Positions 27,181-36,288 are shown, counted from the stretch's first letter. The stretch is 64,000 nt of DNA from Planktothrix tepida PCC 9214 (GCF_900009145.1 NZ_LN889803.1:27072-91071); one strand, 5' to 3'. Made by a program: numbers and translations. The notes: generated from the sequence alone by a model not told the origin.

Positions 27181-28089
27181 ATGTTTGAACCGAATGGATT
27201 TGGTCAGCGTTCAATGGTGACATCTTTAGGCAGAATGGTGTATTACACCGCCGAGGGTTCACCTTGGAATTTGAATGAAGTTTCTGCGACATTACCTCCG
27301 TTAGTCTTTTTACATGGATTTGGGGGAGGTTCTTCTGCTTATGAATGGTCAAAAGTTTATCCGGCTTTTGTAGATGAATACCGAATTTTAGCCCCGGATT
27401 TAATCGGGTGGGGTCGTTCAGAACATCCGGCAAAAACTTATAAAATTGAGGATTATCTCACGACCATTACTGAGTTTTTAGAACAAACCTGTTCACCTCC
27501 AGCTACAGTCATTGCTTCTTCTCTAACGGCAGCATTTACAATTCGAGTCGCCATTCAACGTCCCGACTTGTTCAAATCTTTGATTTTAGTAACTCCTTCA
27601 GGATTATCGGATTTTGGAGAAAATTATGGACGCACATTGTTCAGCCAAATTGTGAAAACACCCATTTTAGATCGGATTTTGTATTTTACGGGAATTGCCA
27701 ATAGTGGCGGAATTCAAAGTTTTCTGCAAAGCCGTCAATTTGCTGAACCCAATCGAATTTATCCCGAAATTGTAGACGCTTATTTAAAATCGGCTCAACA
27801 ACCCAATGCCGAATACGCAGCTTTGTCTTTTGTGGGGGGTGATTTGTGTTTTGATTTATCATTGTATATGACTCAACTGATTACACCAACAGCTATTCTT
27901 TGGGGTGAAAAATCCGCTTTTACCAGTCCCGAAACTGGCCAACGGTTAGCTAACTTAAATCCAACGGCGATTAAAGTTTTTCAAAAAATAGATAATGTTG
28001 GATTAACTCCCCATTTAGAACTTCCGGCGGTCACGATTGGGGTGATTCGTCAATGTCTAAAAATCCTTGAACCCCTTTCAACCCCATGA
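27181..28089 (+). CDS. Alpha/beta-fold hydrolase
   Basis: The protein has 302 residues from the ATG at 27181, chosen because AGAGG lies 7 bases upstream; a TTG 15 bases earlier is less likely. Oxyanion loop: LVFLHGFGGGSSAYEW. The Asp after strand 6 lies in LAPDLIGWGRSEHP. The nucleophile elbow reads VIASSLTAAF, that is A-S-S-L-T in place of G-x-S-x-G, which is unusual. A possible acid loop is LWGEKSAFTSPE, and the His is in LTPHLELP. Similar cyanobacterial enzymes are annotated only as hydrolases. No signal peptide. Confidence 0.8.
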   Translation: MFEPNGFGQRSMVTSLGRMVYYTAEGSPWNLNEVSATLPPLVFLHGFGGGSSAYEWSKVYPAFVDEYRILAPDLIGWGRSEHPAKTYKIEDYLTTITEFLEQTCSPPATVIASSLTAAFTIRVAIQRPDLFKSLILVTPSGLSDFGENYGRTLFSQIVKTPILDRILYFTGIANSGGIQSFLQSRQFAEPNRIYPEIVDAYLKSAQQPNAEYAALSFVGGDLCFDLSLYMTQLITPTAILWGEKSAFTSPETGQRLANLNPTAIKVFQKIDNVGLTPHLELPAVTIGVIRQCLKILEPLSTP

Positions 28090-28128
28090 GTAAAATAAAG
28101 ACATGATCCCAAAGTAACTGTTAAGTTT

Positions 28129-28314
28129 ATGTCTAACGCTGATTATTTCGGTGAACTTCAGTGGCTTCCTGAAGCCAAAGCCAAATTGAAAAATATCCCC
28201 TATTTTGTTCGGACTCAAGCTAGACAACGGATTGAACAACTAGCCAGAGAAGCAGAACAAGGTATTGTTACCGCAGAACTTGTGGAACAAGCCCGATTGG
28301 AATTTGGCCAATAG
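28129..28314 (+). CDS. PCP-reductase-domain micro-protein
   Basis: The protein has 61 residues. [27 protein letters not shown] and then [14 protein letters not shown] match the small helical domain found at the C-terminus of ChlB, the light-independent protochlorophyllide reductase subunit (PCP_red family: 'W...A...l..iP.FvR..aR..iE..A...g...it.e.v..ar..f'). Here it stands alone. It is 39 bp after the hydrolase stop and co-directional. Possible role in tetrapyrrole or FeS enzyme assembly; not known. Confidence 0.75.
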   Translation: MSNADYFGELQWLPEAKAKLKNIPYFVRTQARQRIEQLAREAEQGIVTAELVEQARLEFGQ

Positions 28315-28451
28315 GGGGGACGGGGAGATGGGGGGACGGGGAGATGGGGAAAAAGGGAGACGGGGGGACGGGGAGACGGGGAGATGGGGAAATTATTAAC
28401 TTCTGACTCTTTTCTGTGCACTCCGCACTCCGCACTCTACACTCCGCACTC
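28315..28451. repeat. Low-complexity tandem repeats
   Basis: G-rich units GGGGAGAT/GGGGGGACG (about 28315-28390) followed by repeats of CACTCCG / ACACTCCGCACTC (about 28418-28451). Non-coding spacer between the micro-protein and tpiA. Confidence 0.8.
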
Positions 28452-28548
28452 TTGTCTTGACGGTCAAGTTCCGACGATAAAAATGTCCCGTAACGCTTTA
28501 AACTGAAGGGTGACATTTTTATTGTGTTTAAGGTTAATTGCATTAGCG

Positions 28549-29274
28549 GTGAGAAAAGTCATTATTGCGGGTAACTGGAAGATGTTTAAAACCCAAACAG
28601 AAGCTCAAGAGTTTCTGCAAGGGTTTACCAGTCATTTAGATGAAACCTCGGAAGACCGGGAAGTGGTACTTTGTGTACCATTTACCACCTTGGGGATGAT
28701 GTCCAAAAGTTTACATGGGAGTCGAATTCTCCTCGGTGCTCAAAACATACATTGGGAAGATTCTGGAGCTTACACGGGGGAAATTTCTGGCCCGATGTTA
28801 CTAGAATTTGGCATCCGCTATGTTGTTGTGGGTCACAGTGAACGACGTCAATATTTTGGCGAAACTGATGAAACGGTAAATTGGCGACTCAGAGCGGCTC
28901 AACGTCATGGGTTAACGCCAATTTTATGTGTAGGAGAAACGAAACAACAACGAGATGCTGGAGAAACAGAACGTGTGATTTTCTCTCAGTTGGAAAAGGA
29001 TTTAATCGGGGTTGATCAAAACAATTTAGTGATTGCTTATGAACCGATTTGGGCAATAGGAACCGGGGATACTTGTGAAACCACAGAAGCTAATCGTGTG
29101 ATTGGTTTAATTCGCAGTAAATTAATCAATCCTAATGTAACCATTCAATATGGTGGCTCTGTCAAACCGGATAATATTGATGATATTATGGCACAGCCAG
29201 AAATTGATGGGGCATTAGTAGGAGGGGCAAGTTTACAACCTGAAAGTTTTGCCCGAATTGTTAATTATCAGTAA
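28549..29274 (+). CDS. tpiA: Triosephosphate isomerase
   Basis: The protein has 241 residues. It interconverts glyceraldehyde-3-phosphate and dihydroxyacetone phosphate in glycolysis and the Calvin cycle. Catalytic motifs: GNWKM (Lys), VVGHSERR (His) and [11 protein letters not shown] (Glu plus loop 6), then [10 protein letters not shown] place the start at the GTG at 28549 (reading [12 protein letters not shown]) because the family begins just before this strand; the frame is open 13 codons further upstream. The stop codon lies inside the TTATCAGT repeat. Confidence 0.96.
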   Translation: MRKVIIAGNWKMFKTQTEAQEFLQGFTSHLDETSEDREVVLCVPFTTLGMMSKSLHGSRILLGAQNIHWEDSGAYTGEISGPMLLEFGIRYVVVGHSERRQYFGETDETVNWRLRAAQRHGLTPILCVGETKQQRDAGETERVIFSQLEKDLIGVDQNNLVIAYEPIWAIGTGDTCETTEANRVIGLIRSKLINPNVTIQYGGSVKPDNIDDIMAQPEIDGALVGGASLQPESFARIVNYQ

Positions 29275-29322
29275 TCAGTTATCAGTCATCAGTTATCAGT
29301 TATCAGTTATCAGTTATCAGTC
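29265..29322. repeat. TTATCAG(T/C) tandem repeat across the tpiA stop
   Basis: About six units of the decamer ATCAGTTATC in direct tandem. The first unit contains the last codons and the stop of tpiA (AAT TAT CAG TAA). Followed about 60 bp later by TGTTCCC repeats (29384-29422). Confidence 0.85.
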
Positions 29323-29434
29323 AAAGCGTTTACCCATTAAATTTATATTTTTCCCATTGCAAGAATGCCTATTCCCCATTTCCTTTTCCCCTCTGTTCCC
29401 TGTTCCCTGTTCCCTATTCTCTATTATAAAAATT

Positions 29435-30316
29435 ATGACGGCTGTTCTTAACCCTTTAACCCTTAGAGAAACTTGTTTTCAATGGGGGAAGCGAACTTAT
29501 ATTATGGGGGTTTTGAATATTACCCCAGATAGTTTTAGTGATGGGGGAGATTTTAATAGTTTAGAGATGGCTTTCAACCAAGCGCAAAAAATGGTGGAAG
29601 CCGGAGTGGATATCATTGATATTGGCGGACAATCTACTCGACCCGGTGCGGAAACTGTTAGTTTAAAGGAAGAATTAAACCGTGTAATTCCCCTGATTCA
29701 AGCGATTAGAAAGAGTTCGGATGAACTGTTAGCTAATATTCCCATTTCTGTTGATACAACTTCCTCCCAAGTTGCTCAAGCAGCCGTTCAAGCCGGAGGA
29801 GATCTGATTAATGATATTTCGGGTGCAATGTTTGATCCGAAGATGTTGTCGGTGGTGGCTCAATTAAACGTTCCTATTATTTTAATGCACCTTCGAGGAA
29901 CACCGAAAACGATGCAAACTTTAACGGATTATCAGGATTTAATCGGAGAATTAAGACAATTTTTAGAAGAACGAATTCAAGCTGCTATTCATCAAGGAAT
30001 CCCTAGAGATTATATTATCATTGATCCGGGAATTGGTTTTGCTAAAACCGGTGTCCAAAATTTAAAAATATTGAGAAATTTAACCCAGTTGCGATCGCTC
30101 GATTGTCCCATTTTAGTGGGAACGTCTCGCAAAAGTTTTATTGGTCATCTTTTAAACCAACCTGACCCGAAACAACGGGTTTGGGGAACGGCGGCAACTT
30201 GTGTGGCAGCTATTGGGAATTCTGCGGATATTTTACGAGTTCATGACGTTAAAGAAATGGTAGATGTCAGTCGAGTTGCTGATGCCATTTATCGGGTGAG
30301 TCTTGAAAAAGAGTAG
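29435..30316 (+). CDS. folP: Dihydropteroate synthase
   Basis: The protein has 293 residues. It condenses p-aminobenzoate with the pterin diphosphate in folate synthesis. Motifs: MGVLNITPDSFSDGG, GVDIIDIGGQSTRPGA (pterin loop 2), PISVDTTSSQVAQAA, NDISGAMFDP, DPGIGFAKT and GTSRKSFIG. The frame is open 62 codons further upstream, but that part translates repeat DNA (SVISYQLSVISYQ); the ATG at 29435 precedes the conserved start. Confidence 0.95.
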   Translation: MTAVLNPLTLRETCFQWGKRTYIMGVLNITPDSFSDGGDFNSLEMAFNQAQKMVEAGVDIIDIGGQSTRPGAETVSLKEELNRVIPLIQAIRKSSDELLANIPISVDTTSSQVAQAAVQAGGDLINDISGAMFDPKMLSVVAQLNVPIILMHLRGTPKTMQTLTDYQDLIGELRQFLEERIQAAIHQGIPRDYIIIDPGIGFAKTGVQNLKILRNLTQLRSLDCPILVGTSRKSFIGHLLNQPDPKQRVWGTAATCVAAIGNSADILRVHDVKEMVDVSRVADAIYRVSLEKE

Positions 30317-30412
30317 GAATTATTATCACAGCAAAAGTAGCTATCTCGGTTAAAATTAAGGTAGATCTGATTTATCAATAAGCCGTATTTAACGTTTAAA
30401 CTCCATATTTCT

Positions 30413-31144
30413 ATGTCTACTCCTGAAAAGCTTTACGAAGGCAAAGCAAAAATTATCTATGCAACGGATGACCCGGAAATCTTACTCGCCTACTTCAAAG
30501 ATGATGCCACGGCTTTTAATGCCCAAAAACGTGGGACAATTCGAGGCAAAGGGGAAATTAACACCGCTATTTCTAGCCATCTGTTTCAACAGTTAGAAGC
30601 TCAAGGCGTTCCCACCCATTATATTGATTGTCCTGCACCTAATGAAATGCGGGTGAAACGGGTAAACATTGTTCCAGTAGAAGTCATTGTTCGGAATATA
30701 GCGGCGGGAAGTTTATGTAAACAAACTGGAATTGCTGTTGGGACAGTGATTGAACCGCCAATAGTAGAATTTTGCTATAAAAATGATGAATTAGGTGATC
30801 CGTTATTAACTCATGAACGCCTGTTATTAATGAAGTTAGCAACGCCAAAGCAATTAGAACAAATCACCCAGTTATCCTTACTAATTAATCAACTTCTCTC
30901 TGACTTTTTTAATGAATGTGGGATTACGTTAGTTGATTTTAAATTAGAATTTGGGATGACCTCGGATGGTCAACTGGTACTGGCCGATGAAATTAGTCCT
31001 GATACCTGTCGATTATGGGATCAATCGGAAACAGACCCCGACCGTCGAGTTTTGGATAAAGACCGTTTTCGTCGAGATTTAGGAAATGTTGAATCTGCCT
31101 ATCAACAAGTTCTTAAACGGGTTTTAGAACATACACCCAACTGA
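30413..31144 (+). CDS. purC: SAICAR synthetase (phosphoribosylaminoimidazole-succinocarboxamide synthase)
   Basis: The protein has 243 residues, the usual bacterial length. It joins CAIR with aspartate in purine synthesis. Motifs: LYEGKAKIIYATDDPE (ATP loop), KRGTIRGKGEINTAIS, VEVIVRNIAAGSLCK, and DEISPDTCRLWD (substrate site). It follows folP after 96 bp; both feed one-carbon/purine metabolism, but co-transcription is not certain. Confidence 0.96.
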   Translation: MSTPEKLYEGKAKIIYATDDPEILLAYFKDDATAFNAQKRGTIRGKGEINTAISSHLFQQLEAQGVPTHYIDCPAPNEMRVKRVNIVPVEVIVRNIAAGSLCKQTGIAVGTVIEPPIVEFCYKNDELGDPLLTHERLLLMKLATPKQLEQITQLSLLINQLLSDFFNECGITLVDFKLEFGMTSDGQLVLADEISPDTCRLWDQSETDPDRRVLDKDRFRRDLGNVESAYQQVLKRVLEHTPN

Positions 31145-31193
31145 TCTTAAAAGGGAGAAGAGGAGAGACAGAGTTCGACTAAGATCACGCCAA

Positions 31194-31242
31194 AGTGTTA
31201 ACTGTTGACCCCTGACTCCTCTTTTGATCAACAGTTAACACT
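31194..31242. terminator. Long hairpin between convergent genes (bidirectional terminator candidate)
   Basis: AGTGTTAACTGTTGA (31194-31208) and its perfect 15-base reverse complement (31228-31242) are separated by 19 bases. It lies between the ends of purC (+) and the methyltransferase (-). No clear T-run beyond the arms, so termination efficiency is uncertain. Confidence 0.6.
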
Positions 31243-31284
31243 TAACCATCAACTTCCCTGTTCTTCAGCAATCGCTAATGGGGT

Positions 31285-32088
31285 TCACTCCTTATTTTTA
31301 GTGGCGACAATGCGAATCCGCTTATAGTCCGCAATCCAAGAGCCATTCTTGAATAATTTGGGGCGCAAGCGAGTTTCGATATCAGTAATAATATTTAGTT
31401 GTTTAGAAAGGGGAATCCCCTCAAAGAAATTTCCGGCAAACATCTTCAGCCAATTTCTTAACCCTTTGTCTCCATCATTTAATGGAGTTGGACGTTCCAT
31501 TAATGTTGCTGACTTGAGTTGAAAGCCTTGTGATTCTAAAAGCATTCCATATTCAGCAATACTCGGAAAATACCAAGGATTTAAGGTTTTGTTTTGAGGA
31601 TATCCAGCCGCATCTAACGCTGCATAAATTGCGGCAATAATGGTATCAATATTCCCTTTGCCTCCAAATTCTGCAACAAAACGCCCGCCGGGTTTTAAGA
31701 CACGCCAAACCCCATCCACAACTTTTTCAGGTTGTTGAATCCAATGTAAAACTGCATTCGAGAAAACTGCATCAAACTGTTCAGTCCAGGTTAAGTTAGC
31801 TCCATCTGCCACTAAAAAATTTAGACCGGGGTAAGTTTGACTAGCGCGTTTAATCATCGTTGAAGCCTTGTCAATTCCGATCACTTCAGCCCCAGTGTTT
31901 GTAATTTTATAGCTCAGATGACCTGTGCCACAACCGAGATCAAGAATCTGCTCTCCTATACGGGGATCAAGCAATTCCAATAGATCTACGGCTAAGTTAG
32001 AGACAAAGCTATGATGACTGTCGTAGAGTTTTGCATCCCAATGAGGCACAGGAGCCATAGGAGCATAGTTTACGGTCTTAGTGTTCAT
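31285..32088 (-). CDS. Class I SAM-dependent methyltransferase
   Basis: The protein has 267 residues. Motif I is ILDLGCGTGHLSYKI, motif II is VIGIDKA, motif post-I/IV is FDAVFSNAVLHWI, and LKPGGRFVAEFGGKG follows. The start APVPHWDAKLYDSHHSFVS resembles trans-aconitate methyltransferase-like and other small-molecule methyltransferases. The acceptor is unknown. It stands alone. Confidence 0.85.
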   Translation of the reverse strand: MNTKTVNYAPMAPVPHWDAKLYDSHHSFVSNLAVDLLELLDPRIGEQILDLGCGTGHLSYKITNTGAEVIGIDKASTMIKRASQTYPGLNFLVADGANLTWTEQFDAVFSNAVLHWIQQPEKVVDGVWRVLKPGGRFVAEFGGKGNIDTIIAAIYAALDAAGYPQNKTLNPWYFPSIAEYGMLLESQGFQLKSATLMERPTPLNDGDKGLRNWLKMFAGNFFEGIPLSKQLNIITDIETRLRPKLFKNGSWIADYKRIRIVATKNKE

Positions 32089-32125
32089 TAGGCAGTCAGG
32101 CAGAATTTGTTTGTCACTTTTTAGT

Positions 32126-32408
32126 ATGCAACATTCTGTTCATGATTTGCTAAAAATTAAGGAAAGTTTAGACTTATTTCAAGAGGGAGAATTTATACTG
32201 ACCCCCAAAGGTAGATTCTACCGATAAAAGGGTCTTTTGACCTCCTTGGGATGGGAAAATAGGAATCTTTTTATACCGTCTCTGAACCCTTATTTCATCT
32301 AGTTAAAGATAGAGATTTACTCAACCCCTTATTTTACTTTTATAAAAGTCTTTAACAGTCTCAGGAAACGGTTATTACCGAGGGGATAGTTTTTTTTAGG
32401 GTTAATTA
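32126..32408 (+). pseudogene. Decayed gene of unknown family
   Basis: An ATG begins a 33-codon frame (MQHSVHDLLKIKESLDLFQE, then FILTPKGRFYR) that stops, continues in frame as KGLLTSLGWENRNLFIPS, then shifts to EPLFHLVKDRDLLNPLFYFY and ends after another stop (QSQETVITEGIVFFRVN). The three pieces read like ordinary protein, so I infer one gene broken by stops and a frameshift. Family not recognised. Confidence 0.4.
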
Positions 32409-32749
32409 GAATTGACAAAATAAACTCAATATGATAAAGCTTGCTGTTCACAAATTTGAGTTAAACAAATCTGTCGTAAACACATTTTTACTTTACATAG
32501 GGGAAACCCTATTAAGCCCTAAGAAGGATGCAATTTTAAAAGGAAATAGTTTGTAGAAGAAATAGGACAAACTGTCATACTGAGATGAACCTCTTGCGTA
32601 CTGAATGTGAGGATTTTGGCGTTCTCTTGCTAATAGGGCTGATAATATTAAAGCTATAATCTAACTCCATCAAGGTTTTCAGAATTTATTATCCCGACAC
32701 TTGTACCAGCAGTTACTTTTGATCCTCAGTACCCAGGACAGCTAAATTT
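32409..32749. other. Upstream region of the BASS-like transporter, no gene seen
   Basis: AT-rich, with no open frame of note and no riboswitch or repeat that I recognise. Probably holds the promoter of the gene at 32750. Confidence 0.35.
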
Positions 32750-34183
32750 ATGTTTTTATGGAAATCCCCTCTTATTTCTAAAAGAGTTTCTCGTCCGGTT
32801 TTTCTGATCCGTTTTCTTGCCCTGTTTACACTGATCTTGGCAGTGACCCTGTACTCAGGGACACTCACATCCTCTGCCATTACTCAGAATGCCTATTCTC
32901 AGGAATTGATCGCCCAGTCTCCAGCACCAACTTCCGATCAACTGCCCCCAAGTGCGTCGCCTCAGATTCCTACCTCAGATACAGCTTTATTGTTTCAAAA
33001 TGACCGTTATGTGGTGAGAGTATTTCGAGAAGAAAATAAAGCTTATGTCAATATCTATGACAAGGAAAACAAAACCCTAACCCTTAAAAAAATACCTGTT
33101 TCTATTACTCTGGCTAAAAACCCTACAAAAGATCCGATTAAATACGTTGCTGTGATCGGTAATCAACAATATATCGTGTTGATTAGTCCGTTGGGTTCTT
33201 CAGAGTTAACTATTGTCAAGGGGGGAACAGTGGTCTATCGCCAAGGAAGTAATCAGGTTGAAGTTGCTCAAAAAGTCCCCGGTGTCTCTGACCAAACTGT
33301 ATCTGTCAATCCCACCGTTGCCCTGATCAAGACAATATTTATTAATTATGCCAAATTAACCCTCTTTGTTCTGATGTTTTCTATGGCAATTCATTGGAAA
33401 ATTGAGGATGTCGTCTGGATCTGGAAGCAACCGTCTCTCCTGTTGCGATCGCTACTCTCGGTGTTAATTGCAGTGCCATTATTGGGAGCCTTAACCGTAT
33501 TCATTCCGGGTTTAACCGTGGCACAACGCATTGGTATTGGGGCAATGATAGCCTGTCCCGGTGCGCCCATGATTCCCTTTAAGAGTATAAAAGCTGGGGG
33601 ACAGCCAAAGTTTATTGCTAGTTTACAGTTTACGGTGTGCGTTCTAGCCATTGTTAGTATCCCCTTAACGGCTGCTATTCTGAGTCAGTTCTATCCGAAT
33701 CAAGCCTGGTTATCCCCACAAGACATTGCTAACCAAGTGTTGTTTGCTCAGGTGTTACCCATGGGAATCGGCGTTTTACTGGCTCAATATGTACCCCAGT
33801 TAGCAGAAGATTGGGTAGAACCCGTCAACAAAATTGCCAAATTGATGCTTTTGCTGGCTCTAATTATCCTGCTCGCCGTCAGCCTAGAAAAAGTTCTCAA
33901 TGCCGGATTTATTGCTTACTTGGTAATGGGTTTGCTCTCGATTGCTTCGCTGGTCTGTGGTCATGTTTTGGGTGGGCCGAAACCGGAAACAAGAACAGTT
34001 CTAGCTTATGCAACCGCAACTCGGAATGCGGGTTTAGCGGTTCTACTGGTTAGCTTGAATTTCCCCAATTTAGATTTTATCAAAAGTGGCATTATCGATA
34101 CGCTGATTACCTATGCCTTAATTGCTGCGATTGTTTCCATTCCTTATACAGCTTGGCGTAAACGAACAATGGTTAAGAATTAG
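32750..34183 (+). CDS. BASS-like (bile acid:sodium symporter family) transporter with an exported N-terminal domain
   Basis: The protein has 477 residues. Residues about 18-45 are a signal or anchor segment (VFLIRFLALFTLILAVTLYSG). Residues about 75-170 form a beta-rich extracytoplasmic domain (NDRYVVRVFREENKAYVNIYD, IKYVAVIGNQQYIVLI). Residues about 195-470 have about nine membrane helices with family-like loops: GAMIACPGAPMIPF, LFAQVLPMGIGVLLAQ, and ATATRNAGLAVLLVSL, the Asn/Ala-rich crossover motif. Bile-acid-symporter relatives move organic anions or arsenite with sodium. The N-terminal domain is not normal for the family. Substrate unknown. Confidence 0.7.
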   Translation: MFLWKSPLISKRVSRPVFLIRFLALFTLILAVTLYSGTLTSSAITQNAYSQELIAQSPAPTSDQLPPSASPQIPTSDTALLFQNDRYVVRVFREENKAYVNIYDKENKTLTLKKIPVSITLAKNPTKDPIKYVAVIGNQQYIVLISPLGSSELTIVKGGTVVYRQGSNQVEVAQKVPGVSDQTVSVNPTVALIKTIFINYAKLTLFVLMFSMAIHWKIEDVVWIWKQPSLLLRSLLSVLIAVPLLGALTVFIPGLTVAQRIGIGAMIACPGAPMIPFKSIKAGGQPKFIASLQFTVCVLAIVSIPLTAAILSQFYPNQAWLSPQDIANQVLFAQVLPMGIGVLLAQYVPQLAEDWVEPVNKIAKLMLLLALIILLAVSLEKVLNAGFIAYLVMGLLSIASLVCGHVLGGPKPETRTVLAYATATRNAGLAVLLVSLNFPNLDFIKSGIIDTLITYALIAAIVSIPYTAWRKRTMVKN

Positions 34184-34289
34184 AGACAATAAAATTAAGC
34201 TTCAGTTAAGGGACATTTAATATTTTGTGGTAGCTCCAGAATGTTCTACCCTAGAACATTGGATCTGTATATTTCCAGGAGAAGTGATT

Positions 34290-35231
34290 ATGTCGGGTAG
34301 TGAACTAAAAGCTGATTTTTGGGTAAGCGAGTATATCACACCTTGGGATATTTATGTACATGGAATTACCCAAGTATTAGCGTATAAAAAAACCCCGTAT
34401 CAAGATATGTATGTTGTGGAAACGGGTGCTTATGGAAAAGCCTTGGTTCTCGATGGTAAATGGCAATCTTGTACGGGAGATGAATTTCTCTATCACGAAC
34501 CCTTAGTTCATGTCGCTTCGGTCTATCACGGTTCTCCCAAAAAAGTTGCGGTTTTGGGGGGAGGAGAAGGGGCAACGATTCGAGAGGTTTTACGTTGGAA
34601 AACTATTGAATGTGTTGCCATGATTGACCTGGATGGAGATGTGGTGGAAGCCTGTAAACAACATCTGCCAGAAATGCACCAAAATGCTTTTGATGATCCC
34701 CGCACCCAACTGATTATCGGGGATGCGATTGACTTTTTAGAGCAGACTCAGGAAAAATGGGATATTGTGATTTCGGATTTATCCGATCCCATTGAAGAGG
34801 GGCCATCCTTCAAATTATTTACCAAAGAATATTTTGAAAAAATTCAGCAAATTTTAACTCCCGATGGTTATGGGGTGATTCAAGCTGGCCCGGTTTCCCC
34901 CAATGAAATGAAACTGCACGTTCGTTTGGTGAATACTCTGAAAACGGTATTTCCCCAGGTTCACTCTTATACCAGTTATATTTCCACCTACGGAAGTCCC
35001 TGGAGTTTCATTATCGTTTCTAACCAACCGATTAATACCCGTCCTGACCCCGACACGGTGGATCAACTGTTGCAAGACCAAACCATCGGAGGATTACGGA
35101 TGTTTGATGGGACAACGATGTTAGGAATGTTACAAGTACCCAAACATTTACGCGATGCGATCGCCTCTGAAACAGAAATTTATACTTTAGCTGAACCTCC
35201 GAAATTCTTTGGCAAAGGAGCCAATGCTTAA
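34290..35231 (+). CDS. speE: Spermidine synthase family aminopropyltransferase
   Basis: The protein has 313 residues. It transfers aminopropyl from decarboxylated SAM to putrescine or a related amine. Motifs: VAVLGGGEGATIREVLRW (nucleotide site), AMIDLDGDVVEACKQHLP, GDAIDFL and ISDLSDPIEEGPSFKLFTKEYF (catalytic Asp). I chose the ATG at 34290 because CAGGAGAAG lies 5 bases upstream; the frame is open 21 codons further. Polyamine specificity cannot be settled by eye (spermidine or thermospermine). Confidence 0.9.
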   Translation: MSGSELKADFWVSEYITPWDIYVHGITQVLAYKKTPYQDMYVVETGAYGKALVLDGKWQSCTGDEFLYHEPLVHVASVYHGSPKKVAVLGGGEGATIREVLRWKTIECVAMIDLDGDVVEACKQHLPEMHQNAFDDPRTQLIIGDAIDFLEQTQEKWDIVISDLSDPIEEGPSFKLFTKEYFEKIQQILTPDGYGVIQAGPVSPNEMKLHVRLVNTLKTVFPQVHSYTSYISTYGSPWSFIIVSNQPINTRPDPDTVDQLLQDQTIGGLRMFDGTTMLGMLQVPKHLRDAIASETEIYTLAEPPKFFGKGANA

Positions 35232-35247
35232 TCAATGATACAAGGAA

Positions 35248-35277
35248 ACAGGAGGGCTCTTCTCGTTGTCCTCCTGT
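35248..35277 (+). terminator. Hairpin after speE
   Basis: ACAGGAGG (35248-35255) pairs with CCTCCTGT (35270-35277) around a 14-base loop. Followed by C/T-rich sequence rather than a pure T-run, so it is only a candidate terminator. Confidence 0.4.
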
Positions 35278-35495
35278 CTCCTGATTCTATTGACGAACTT
35301 TAACCAAAATCTAGTACAATACACCCTGAACCCTCGGCAAATGTTCTCAGTGAGCTTAGAACCAGGGAGCATCTGTTGTATAAAGTATTTAAGTTGAGTT
35401 TTAGTGAACACCCTGAGATAGTGTTTTTTTGAGTGGAAAAATTAGGCAAAATCCGATTAATAAACCCTTCTTGGTGATTGAGGAGTCAAACCTGA

Positions 35496-36092
35496 ATGAC
35501 AAAATCTAAATTCTTGCGTCCCCACACACTTCTGTTATTAGCGGGATTAATGGGTGTGAGTTTGGTAGGGTTGGGATGGAAACAACAGTTCGCCAAAGCT
35601 CAACCGACTGAAGTAGCAACGGGTTTAAACTGGTCAGGAGCATCGTTTCCCGTTGAAAATTTTCAAGAATATACCTCTCCTTTTGGCTATCGGGGGGAAG
35701 GGTTTCACTATGGTTTAGATTTGGCAGCCCCTGAAGGCAGTTATATTCGCAATTGGTGGCAAGGAACGGTTGTGGAAGTGTGGCAAGATGGTCGTTGTGG
35801 TAACGGGATTGCCATTCAGTCTGGCCAATGGGAACATATTTATTGTCACGTTCAAGGGACTGTGGAAAAAACCAGTCAAGGAACTTATTTTATTGACCGA
35901 GAAGGGGGTATTCAACTTTGGGAAGGTCAGCAAGTTCCTTCGGGGACGAGAATTGCCAGAGTGGGAATGACGGGACGGACAACAGGCCCTCACCTTCATT
36001 GGGGTGTCAAATATAGTGGCCGTTGGGTTGATCCCGCTCGTGTGTTACGCTCAATGTACAATCAACAAATTCAACAAGCCAGAGGCAGTTAA
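35496..36092 (+). CDS. M23 (LytM) family peptidase
   Basis: The protein has 198 residues. An N-terminal segment (LLLLAGLMGVSLVGLGW, then AKA) is a signal peptide. The zinc site is complete: FHYGLDLAAPEG (HxxxD), IYCHVQG and GPHLHWGVKY (HxH). Such enzymes cut peptidoglycan cross-bridges or act as inactive activators; with all ligands kept this one should be active in the periplasm. It stands alone. Confidence 0.9.
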   Translation: MTKSKFLRPHTLLLLAGLMGVSLVGLGWKQQFAKAQPTEVATGLNWSGASFPVENFQEYTSPFGYRGEGFHYGLDLAAPEGSYIRNWWQGTVVEVWQDGRCGNGIAIQSGQWEHIYCHVQGTVEKTSQGTYFIDREGGIQLWEGQQVPSGTRIARVGMTGRTTGPHLHWGVKYSGRWVDPARVLRSMYNQQIQQARGS

Positions 36093-36240
36093 GGAGATGG
36101 TTTCAGGGACTTAGTGAAGTTTTGTAAAAAAATCGCGTTATGTTTGATACAATAAAATTGTGAGATTTGAAAATTTATACCCGCAGGCAGATTAAGAAAA
36201 CGGCGTTTAGGTTATTCAAATCGCAACAACAACGGTATTT

Positions 36241-36288
36241 TTGACACTCCCCCGCCAAGCTATGTACTGGGCTGGGGATTCTTTTTTC
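36241..36288. mobile_element. Possible IS200/IS605-type end remnant (or terminator)
   Basis: TTGACACTCCCCCGCC, a short loop, GGCTGGGGATTCTTTTTT. This resembles the GACACTCCCC...GGGGATTCTT hairpin seen at ends of IS200/IS605 elements in cyanobacteria, but no transposase is present. With its stem and T-run it could also work as a terminator for the 35496 gene. Confidence 0.35.

Noticed and set aside
29249-29434. N-terminal extension of folP
   Set aside because: Translates the TTATCAGT and TGTTCCC repeats; the conserved enzyme starts at the ATG at 29435.
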